From positions 1 to 13,208 of the forward strand of contig JAIVHN010000185.1 in NCBI GenBank assembly GCA_020201015.1: 13,208 bases of DNA, given 5' to 3'. Position numbers and translations under genes: made by a program. Position 1 is the first letter of the stretch. Every line of letters starts with the position of its first letter. The notes beneath the pieces were generated by a model that was not told the DNA's origin, ran no database searches, and saw only the letters and a list, made by a program, of their open reading frames with translations. Positions 1 to 5,747 of this stretch are shown here, piece by piece. This stretch comes from Spirochaeta sp. GTDB lineage: Bacteria; Spirochaetota; Spirochaetia; DSM-27196; SLAA01.

Positions 1-820
1 GAACATTGGTGGCGCTGATATTAACAAGCGGACGTTCCACCTCTTCGCGAAACTGGAGAAACTCCTCCTCCCCTTCCTCGGAACGAATGCGGGACATCTC
101 CTCCCGCACCTCTCGCAACTCCCGGTTGGACACCTCCCACACCGCGTAGGCGGCGTCTTGGTCGTCCATGAAGTCGCGCATGCGGCGCTGGATGCGTTCG
201 AGGCCAAGGACTGGGTCGTCAAGGAAGGCCTCTATGCGATCCTGTTCCCAGTCGCTAAAGTCTAAGGCCGGGCCGAGCCAGCGCACGACCTCACCGGGAG
301 CCTCACCGGCGACTACCTGAACCGCCTCACCAGCGCCCAGGTCTACCTCCACGCCAGCCGACTCAACTGTAATCATTCCAGTATCGACCCCAAAGAGGGA
401 GCTGCCGTCCGAACCGGCAAAAACCGTAAACTCGGTGCCGCGAACACCCGCCACCACGGTGCCGGAAGAGACGCGTTGTTGCCGGCCAGCAAGCGCGTTA
501 AAGCGGTAACTAACCGATCCAACCGTGTTGCTCATGACTGTTTCGCGTTGGCCGTCTCGCTCTACCTCACGCAGGGTGAACACCGTATCGGGAGAAACCC
601 GAATTATGTTACCGCCTGCCTGATCAAGCTCAACAAAGTCACGCCTCCCAGTAACCACGGACTCGCCGGGTCGTAGCGCGTCGCCAAAATCAAGCTCCAC
701 ACCTCTGCTGCCGTCACGCCGAATCTCGGGGCGCCCCTCGTAATACACTACATCGGCATCCTGTGCCATAAGAAACACCGGCGACAGAAGCAGCACGAGA
801 ACTAAATATAGATTTTTCAT
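1..820 (-). CDS. Exported FecR-domain protein (3' end beyond window)
   Basis: Read leftwards from ATG at 820, this frame stays open to the window edge, giving 273 residues without a stop, so the C-terminus is missing. Residues 1-19 (MKNLYLVLVLLLSPVFLMA) form a signal peptide with likely cleavage before Gln20. Residues about 50-152 match a FecR domain: a beta-rich stretch (LRPGESVVTG), then VSSGTVVAGVRGTEFTVF at 117-134 and GVDTGMITVESAGVEVDLG. Residues about 190-262 are very charged and likely helical or coiled coil. No transmembrane helix follows the signal peptide, so this is not the classical inner-membrane anti-sigma FecR; exported FecR-domain proteins are usually of unknown, possibly envelope-binding, function. 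The start codon overlaps the stop of the upstream lipoprotein gene (ATGA, 817-820), implying translational coupling. The FecR assignment is solid; the role is unknown. Confidence 0.85.
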   Translation of the reverse strand, partial: MKNLYLVLVLLLSPVFLMAQDADVVYYEGRPEIRRDGSRGVELDFGDALRPGESVVTGRRDFVELDQAGGNIIRVSPDTVFTLREVERDGQRETVMSNTVGSVSYRFNALAGRQQRVSSGTVVAGVRGTEFTVFAGSDGSSLFGVDTGMITVESAGVEVDLGAGEAVQVVAGEAPGEVVRWLGPALDFSDWEQDRIEAFLDDPVLGLERIQRRMRDFMDDQDAAYAVWEVSNRELREVREEMSRIRSEEGEEEFLQFREEVERPLVNISATNV

Positions 821-1269
821 AACAGTGGCCCCTTCATGCCGTAGAGTAAGGGGGTGCGGTTGCGGCTGTCGTCCAACAGCAATAGATACTCACCGCTGCC
901 GTTGCGTACCCGAACAAGCGCGCCGTCTGCAGAAAGATACTCCTCAAAAAAGGTGCGCATTTCGTAACTCATGGCAAACTCGGCGTAGCTGTCCTCTGTG
1001 AGCGGAGTTATCTGCAGGATCTCGGCGCCTTCAAGGTCAAAGCCCGCGTCGCGGAGCCCTGTCCAGAGCAAATCAAGGTCGCTTTCAAGTACGAGTAATT
1101 CGCTGTCAAACGCAAAGGGAGTCCGCGAGTAGTCAACAACCTCTTCTACCGGCGCAGTGGTAATGATCTCTACAATGGCGCGAATTCGCCCTTCGCGTTG
1201 CGGAACCGGTACGGTCTGACAGGCGGAAAAGACCACCGTAAAAAAAGCTACAATAGCAATGTATTTCAT
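817..1269 (-). CDS. Small putative lipoprotein, 150 aa
   Basis: The N-terminus MKYIAIVAFFTVVFSAC is a type II signal peptide: a short positive start, a hydrophobic core and a lipobox-like FSAC with Cys17 as the lipidated residue. Phe at the -3 position is a relaxed lipobox of the kind tolerated in spirochaetes. The mature part is acidic, about 134 residues, and resembles no family I recognise. The start has a strong ribosome site, GGGAGG three bases before the ATG. The stop overlaps the start of the FecR-domain gene (ATGA), so the two are very likely made together and may act together in the envelope. A promoter candidate lies at 1296-1324. The gene is divergent from the permease gene that starts at 1361. 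Confidence 0.8.
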   Translation of the reverse strand: MKYIAIVAFFTVVFSACQTVPVPQREGRIRAIVEIITTAPVEEVVDYSRTPFAFDSELLVLESDLDLLWTGLRDAGFDLEGAEILQITPLTEDSYAEFAMSYEMRTFFEEYLSADGALVRVRNGSGEYLLLLDDSRNRTPLLYGMKGPLL

Positions 1270-1295
1270 AATCCTCCCTTGCCTTCACCCCTGTG

Positions 1296-1324
1296 ATGAT
1301 ACCCCCGCTGCAACGAAAAAACAA
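1296..1324 (-). promoter_or_regulatory. Candidate sigma-70 type promoter for the lipoprotein/FecR pair
   Basis: On the minus strand a TTGTTT box (1319-1324) and a TATCAT box (1296-1301, five of six consensus bases) are separated by exactly 17 bases, with a leader of about 20 bases before the Shine-Dalgarno and ATG at 1269. The -35 box is weak. This was found by eye only. Confidence 0.35.
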
Positions 1325-1360
1325 TATACATTCCAAGCTGTGTTTGCTAAGGTGCCCGCC

Positions 1361-2263
1361 ATGCACCTGGACAACACACAAAGAATAAAGGCTGAGCTCA
1401 TTCTCATAGGCGTAACCGTTATCTGGGGTGCGACCTTTGTTGTAACTCAGTCCGGGTTGTTGTTTATTTCGCCCTTTCTGCTCATTGCCGCACGTTTTTC
1501 GCTGGCCTTTGGCATTTTTGCCGCGCTCTCTGGGCGCCATCTTTTTGAAATATCTCGCGTTACGCTGCGCCGAGGGGTGGTACTAGGAATCTTTCTAACG
1601 ATATCTTATCTAGCGCAAACAGCCGGTTTACAGTATACCAGCGCCGCCCGCAGTGGTTTTATTACCTACTTATTTGCCGTACTGGTGCCGCCTTTACAGT
1701 ACCTTATTGCGCGGCGTACTGTATCGCTGGGAAATCTACTTGGCTTGGCGGTAGTTGTCCTGGGTGTTTTGGTTTTTAGCGCACCTGGTGCGGGCGGGCT
1801 GAACCAAGGCGATATCATGACCCTGCTCTGCGCGGTAGGGCTTGCGTTTTATGTTGTGCTGCTGGACCGCTACAGTTTACAGAGTAGTGCTCAAGATCTG
1901 GCGGTGCTACAGTTCGGCACCGTGGCAGTGCTGGCAACGGTAGGCACGGTGGTAGGTGAGTGGCTCGTGGGCGGGACCGTGCTATTTATCCCAAGTCCGG
2001 CTTTGCTCTGGACGGTGGCGTATCTTGGGATCCTGGGTACCGCCGTGGCGCTTGGGCTACAGACACGCTACCAACATGAGACAAGCCCGGTTCGGGCCAC
2101 TATTATTTTTGGGCTGGAACCGGTTTTTGCGGCGCTTGCTGCGCTCCTGCTTGCCGCACAGGTGCCGACCGGGCATGAACTTGTTGGTGGTGGACTCATT
2201 CTTGCAGGCTTGCTTATTTCGGAGTTGTGGCAATTCCGGTCAAGTATGCCCGAGATTGTATAA
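1361..2263 (+). CDS. EamA/DMT-superfamily permease, 300 aa
   Basis: Inner-membrane transporter of the drug/metabolite transporter superfamily, with two EamA repeats. Residues about 10-140 and 150-290 each hold about five hydrophobic helices. The first repeat opens with the family-typical LILIGVTVIWGATFVV and has LQYTSAARSGFITYLFAVLVP. The second has an equivalent ending, LEPVFAALAALLLAAQVP. The length of 300 residues and about 10 helices are standard. The open frame extends upstream to 1259, but that part overlaps the divergent lipoprotein start and is not hydrophobic in the expected way. ATG at 1361, preceded by AAGGTG about seven bases upstream, restores the normal family N-terminus. The substrate cannot be told from sequence; amino acids or metabolites are typical. 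It is followed after 17 bases by the PAS-like gene. Confidence 0.9.
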   Translation: MHLDNTQRIKAELILIGVTVIWGATFVVTQSGLLFISPFLLIAARFSLAFGIFAALSGRHLFEISRVTLRRGVVLGIFLTISYLAQTAGLQYTSAARSGFITYLFAVLVPPLQYLIARRTVSLGNLLGLAVVVLGVLVFSAPGAGGLNQGDIMTLLCAVGLAFYVVLLDRYSLQSSAQDLAVLQFGTVAVLATVGTVVGEWLVGGTVLFIPSPALLWTVAYLGILGTAVALGLQTRYQHETSPVRATIIFGLEPVFAALAALLLAAQVPTGHELVGGGLILAGLLISELWQFRSSMPEIV

Positions 2264-2280
2264 AAAGTTTGAGGTAAAAA

Positions 2281-3039
2281 ATGACTACGTTTTCAGATCC
2301 TGTTCGTACCGCTCTTGAGTTGTTCTCAGGCGCATATCTACGCTTGCAACTGCGAGAGACACGGCTCAATGATGTTGAGATCTCTTCAAGCGACGCAGTG
2401 ATTGTAGACGCCAACGCACCGGCAGCACGGTTGATTGGCCAAGAAGATCAAGAGCAGGTTGCGGTTGGAATTCCTTCACTTGTTATCGGCAGGTCCTTAA
2501 GCGAGCTGGTGGTACTTAATGAGATCAGGGAAGAGCCGATGTCGGCAGCCATGGTCCTTTCTCCGCTTACGGGACTGGAGCTCGGTGAAGAGCTTCGCAT
2601 GCGCCGGCTACTTGCCGGAAACTGGATGATACTCCGTGGAAAGAGAGTTTCAGAGCGAGAGGTGGTGGTAATTATTGAGCCAGCCGCCCCTTCTGACTGG
2701 CCGCTTGCGTCTGCCGGGCCATTGGTGCTGGTAAGCTACCTTGCCGCGACTCCTTTTCGGATTAGCCGCTGCTCAAGTTCTGTGCTTACTCGGCTGGGCA
2801 GAAGCCCTGAGTCTCTTATACACATGCCGTTTCCGGAGCTGTTACCAGCAGAGTCTCGTTCGGAACTCAAGCTCTCGCTGGAGACCTTCCGCAACTCCGG
2901 CACCCAGAGTGAGCTTGAACTCCACTATCCTATACTAAATTATGACGGTACTCACCGCCAGGCGCATGACTTTATACTACCTTTGGGCGACGCGGCTGGG
3001 GTACACGGCTTCATTTCGCATATCTGGATCGAACAATAG
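2281..3039 (+). CDS. PAS-like sensory protein without an output domain, 252 aa
   Basis: Soluble protein with no signal peptide or membrane span. Residues about 146-252 read like a PAS fold: PFRISRCSSSVLTRLGRSPE, then MPFPELLPAESRSELKLSLE (the common loop between PAS helices), then a strand pair around NYDGTHRQAHDFILPLG and GVHGFISHIWIE. Residues about 30-140 (DAVIVDANAPAARLIGQ ... GRSLSELV) may be a second, more divergent PAS domain. No kinase, cyclase or DNA-binding module follows. GAGG six bases before the ATG supports this start. The gene sits 17 bases after the permease and 76 bases before a histidine kinase, so it may supply signal input to that kinase (inference). It ends with two consecutive TAG codons inside a short tandem repeat. 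The family call rests on pattern only. Confidence 0.65.
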   Translation: MTTFSDPVRTALELFSGAYLRLQLRETRLNDVEISSSDAVIVDANAPAARLIGQEDQEQVAVGIPSLVIGRSLSELVVLNEIREEPMSAAMVLSPLTGLELGEELRMRRLLAGNWMILRGKRVSEREVVVIIEPAAPSDWPLASAGPLVLVSYLAATPFRISRCSSSVLTRLGRSPESLIHMPFPELLPAESRSELKLSLETFRNSGTQSELELHYPILNYDGTHRQAHDFILPLGDAAGVHGFISHIWIEQ

Positions 3040-3059
3040 TAGAATCGAGCAACAGTAGT
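3028..3059 (+). repeat. 16-base tandem duplication across the PAS-gene stop
   Basis: Two adjacent units, 3028-3043 (ATCGAACAATAGTAGA) and 3044-3059 (ATCGAGCAACAGTAGT), agree at 13 of 16 positions. The next 16 bases (3060-3075) keep only the first part (ATCAAACAA). The repeat spans the end of the PAS-like gene, including its TAG stop. Confidence 0.6.
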
Positions 3060-3080
3060 ATCAAACAAGCAAACGTGTTG

Positions 3081-3109
3081 TTGTTTATTGGCGCACTCTT
3101 GTTTATTCT
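3081..3109 (+). promoter_or_regulatory. Weak promoter candidate for the kinase gene, possibly leaderless
   Basis: TTGTTT (3081-3086) and TATTCT (3104-3109) are 17 bases apart. A transcript from such a promoter would begin about seven bases downstream, at the GTG at 3116, which would explain why no ribosome-binding site precedes it. Both boxes are poor consensus matches and lie in the tandem repeat, so this is speculative. Confidence 0.2.
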
Positions 3110-3116
3110 AGCACTG
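3081..3116 (+). repeat. 18-base tandem duplication before the kinase start
   Basis: Units 3081-3098 (TTGTTTATTGGCGCACTC) and 3099-3116 (TTGTTTATTCTAGCACTG) agree at 14 of 18 positions, including an identical 9-base start. The second unit ends on the first base of the GTG start codon of the kinase gene. Confidence 0.65.
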
Positions 3117-4348
3117 TGTCACGTCAAAAGCATGCGCGGGTCCAGTTTCAACCTAATGTAGTAAGGCTGGTTGTGGCTTCTGCGCTTTTCCTTGCCCTCG
3201 TCGCACCTGCAGTGGAGCTGTCTGGACAGAACAACGTACGTACCTCAGAAATGCCGCATATACTGGTGCTCTACTCTTTTGACGCTCACTACCCGACAGC
3301 GACCGGCACTACTGAGGCACTAAGTGAGGAGCTGCGTAAACACGACTATCTATTTGAAATTGAGTATCTCAACGCAATTGGAAATTGGAGTCCCCGTATG
3401 CGAGGTGCGGTGGGCAGGTACGTGGGAGAACGTATTGCCCACAGCTCACCATACGACCTTGTGATTATCCTTCACGACCAGGCCCTGCATCTTCTCCTTA
3501 CAGAAGGCAGAGATTTTTTTCCAGATACGCCCATTGTTTTTGGTGGACTGAACGACTACGGATTGCAACAACGTGCGGTTGACCATGAGACCATGACCGG
3601 AGTTATCGGCCACTCTCCAGTCACCACAACTACCGAGGCGGCAGTTCGCGCCCGATCGCAGTTCTTAGCAAACATCAGCCATGAGTTGCGCACACCACTT
3701 AACGGAATTTCAGGACTTTCGCAGGTACTGGCAGGCACCGACCTGGACACTGAACAGCGTTCACTCCTGCAGATGCTTGAAAGCAGCACCAAAGACCTCA
3801 CGGTCCTTATCAACGGTTTGTTGGACTTCACTAACTCCGAAAGCGGTCGGCTCAAGACAGCATCAATTGAGTTTAGTTTACTCAGCCTCGCCCAAGAGGC
3901 AGTACGACTCACCGAGATAGAAGCCGCCAAAAAACAGTTATCGGTGGACTATAGATTTGAGTTTGATCCGGAGCATATCTTTCTTGGCGATCCACATAAG
4001 GTGAAACAAATCTTACTTAATCTCACCCATAATGCGGTCAAGTTCACAGGCTCGGGCAGCGTAGAGCTTGTTGCAACTGAGCTACCGGGCAGTAAGGACA
4101 CCGTCTGGATAGAGTTCCATGTAAACGATAACGGCCCCGGTAGAGAGAAAGAACAGCTAAGCCGAATCTTTGATGCGTTCCATCAGGCCGACCTTTCTAC
4201 CGGTAAAGAACACGGCGGTCTCGGCATAGGTCTCGCACTTGCCAAAAGCCTTACTACAATTCTTGGTGGCGAGATTGATGTAGTAAGCAGGGTTAACCAC
4301 GGCAGTTCCTTTAGGGTACGGCTACCTTTTACTCCTGCGGCACCATAG
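3116..4348 (+). CDS. Histidine kinase with a truncated substrate-binding-protein-like sensor, 410 aa
   Basis: Residues 15-33 are a hydrophobic signal sequence. Residues 46-165 match the first half of the ABC_sub_bind-type sensor (HILVLYSFDAHYP, FEIEYLNA, YDLVIILHDQALHLLL, FPDTPIVFGGLNDYG). Without the usual second lobe, membrane span or PAS domain, the protein passes at about 166-178 into HisKA with the H box SHELRTPLNG (His189). The ATP-binding domain has all boxes: N box near Asn306, G1 DNGPG (338-342), F box IFDAFHQAD, G2 GGLGIGLALAKS (367-378), G3 HGSSFRVRLP. Start is GTG at 3116; no other start codon lies in frame upstream after the stop at 3056, and no Shine-Dalgarno is visible. ATG at 3251 would give a cytoplasmic form. 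There is no receiver domain and no response regulator nearby. It likely arose by internal deletion and may be non-functional. The 3' end overlaps the convergent MATE gene by 20 bases. Confidence 0.85.
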   Translation: MSRQKHARVQFQPNVVRLVVASALFLALVAPAVELSGQNNVRTSEMPHILVLYSFDAHYPTATGTTEALSEELRKHDYLFEIEYLNAIGNWSPRMRGAVGRYVGERIAHSSPYDLVIILHDQALHLLLTEGRDFFPDTPIVFGGLNDYGLQQRAVDHETMTGVIGHSPVTTTTEAAVRARSQFLANISHELRTPLNGISGLSQVLAGTDLDTEQRSLLQMLESSTKDLTVLINGLLDFTNSESGRLKTASIEFSLLSLAQEAVRLTEIEAAKKQLSVDYRFEFDPEHIFLGDPHKVKQILLNLTHNAVKFTGSGSVELVATELPGSKDTVWIEFHVNDNGPGREKEQLSRIFDAFHQADLSTGKEHGGLGIGLALAKSLTTILGGEIDVVSRVNHGSSFRVRLPFTPAAP

Positions 4349-5747
4349 GAAGACTCTGTTGCGCATGTTCGGTAACTTGGTGCACCCACCGATCTGAGAG
4401 AATGCGTCGCAGACCTAACACGTACTTTACGAGTTCCTCAAAAATGGTGCAGAGAAATACCAACGGTGGAGCGAGACCAAGCACCAAGCCAGCAAACGCA
4501 ACCAGCGGCACGCCAACAAGCCAGAGTATTCCTACATCCATAAATAAGCTGTAGCGAGTATCGCCCCCGCCTCGCAAGAGCCCAACCACAATGTGCAGAT
4601 TAGAGACCTTAACGGGAACCACAAAACCAGAAATCAACAAGAACTGGGTAACAATGCGCCGCGCCTCGGGCGTAATCTCAAACAGCAGCGGTACCAAAGG
4701 CGCGGCCGCAACCAACGCCAGCCCGGCCGCAGCGCCCATGAGCGGCGTTATGGCAAGAATGCGCCGTGCTCCTACCGAGGCGCGCTCCAGTTCTCCGGCT
4801 CCTATTTGATTACCGGTTAGAATAAGGGCGGCATTTGCCGTACCCATGAAGACAACAAAGGACAGGCGGATTACGGTATCGGCAATGTTGAAGGCGGCAA
4901 CCACCTCGGTGCCCATCCGAGCATACACAAGCACATACACAGTGACACCCAAAGACCAGCCTATTTCATTCAGGACAACAGGACTGGCGGTAGCCCAGAA
5001 GCGCTTTATGAAGGCAGCGTTCCAGCTTAGGTAGTTACGCAAGGTGCCAACCGCTGGCTCGTGCCGAGCGTATGCAAGTAGTATCAGCAGCGTGGCCTCA
5101 ATACTGCGCGCAATGGCGGTTGCCAGGGCGGCGCCCCTGACCCCCATAGCCGGGAAACCAAGCAGCCCAAATATCAACACTAAGTTCAACAAAGTATTTA
5201 TGAGCAACGATATTGCCGTCACAAACAGGGGCAGTTTTGTACTTCCGGTGCTGCGTATGACCGAGGAAAAGACAATAGTGACGGCGGTGAAGAAATAACT
5301 TGGCGCCACCATACGCAGATAAGAAGCCGAGAGTGTTATGACGGCTGTGTCACGGCTGTAAATAGCAATAACCTGTTCAGGTACGAACGCTGCCGCGCAG
5401 TAGAAGAACACTGCGCCAATACTTCCCCCCAAAATAGAAATACCAAGTGTCCGCTGCACACCGGCTTTATCACGGGTACCCCAGTACTGGGCGGCAAAAA
5501 CACCGGCACCACTGCCAACTCCAAAAAGAAAGAGCAAGAGCAGAAAAAAGACCTGGTTTGCCAGCGCTACCGCAGCTATTGGGACCTCACCAAGACGGCC
5601 AATCATGACGGTATCGATCATGTTGAGTGAACTAACTAACAGCATCTGCAGCGCAATAGGAAAGGCCAGCTTGAAGAGCGCCCGCAGATAGTCAGGATCG
5701 TCGAATATGGTGCGCCTGAGGCGGCACATTGCTGAGGCCGGTCTCAA
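4329..5747 (-). CDS. MATE-family multidrug/Na+ antiporter, 472 aa
   Basis: Inner-membrane exporter of the MATE (NorM/DinF-like) family, normally exchanging Na+ or H+ for cationic drugs or metabolites. It has about 12 hydrophobic helices in two MatE repeats (about residues 25-185 and 250-410). The first helix region LAFPIALQMLLVSSLNMIDT, followed by VMIGRLGE and FGVGSGAGVFAAQYWG, is diagnostic. The length is normal. The longest start is TTG at 5747, overlapping the ppk stop as TTGA and following a purine-rich GAAGAAAG. ATG at 5729 (six residues shorter) is an alternative that I cannot exclude. It is the last gene of the ROK-ppx-ppk operon. Its final 20 bases overlap the end of the convergent kinase gene, with no visible terminator. 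The substrate is unknown. Confidence 0.92.
   Translation of the reverse strand: MRPASAMCRLRRTIFDDPDYLRALFKLAFPIALQMLLVSSLNMIDTVMIGRLGEVPIAAVALANQVFFLLLLFLFGVGSGAGVFAAQYWGTRDKAGVQRTLGISILGGSIGAVFFYCAAAFVPEQVIAIYSRDTAVITLSASYLRMVAPSYFFTAVTIVFSSVIRSTGSTKLPLFVTAISLLINTLLNLVLIFGLLGFPAMGVRGAALATAIARSIEATLLILLAYARHEPAVGTLRNYLSWNAAFIKRFWATASPVVLNEIGWSLGVTVYVLVYARMGTEVVAAFNIADTVIRLSFVVFMGTANAALILTGNQIGAGELERASVGARRILAITPLMGAAAGLALVAAAPLVPLLFEITPEARRIVTQFLLISGFVVPVKVSNLHIVVGLLRGGGDTRYSLFMDVGILWLVGVPLVAFAGLVLGLAPPLVFLCTIFEELVKYVLGLRRILSDRWVHQVTEHAQQSLPMVPQE

Larger units (their letters stand above)
3075..3161 (+). other. Possible hydrophobic micro-ORF in the PAS-kinase gap
   Basis: From GTG at 3075 this frame encodes about 28 residues beginning VLLFIGALLFILALCHVK, then stops at TAG 3159-3161. 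The peptide is strongly hydrophobic, like a membrane span or signal peptide, and its core is a six-residue repeat (LFIGAL, LFILAL). It overlaps the kinase start in another frame. No Shine-Dalgarno is visible. It could be a leader peptide, a relic N-terminus separated from the kinase by a frameshift, or chance. Confidence 0.2.

Noticed and set aside
1259..1360. N-terminal extension of the permease frame (34 residues)
   Set aside because: It would overlap the divergent lipoprotein start; the ATG at 1361 with AAGGTG upstream gives the normal DMT N-terminus.
1133..1540. 135-codon open frame on the minus strand spanning the lipoprotein/permease gap
   Set aside because: It overlaps both supported genes and has a low-complexity, charged start with no family features.
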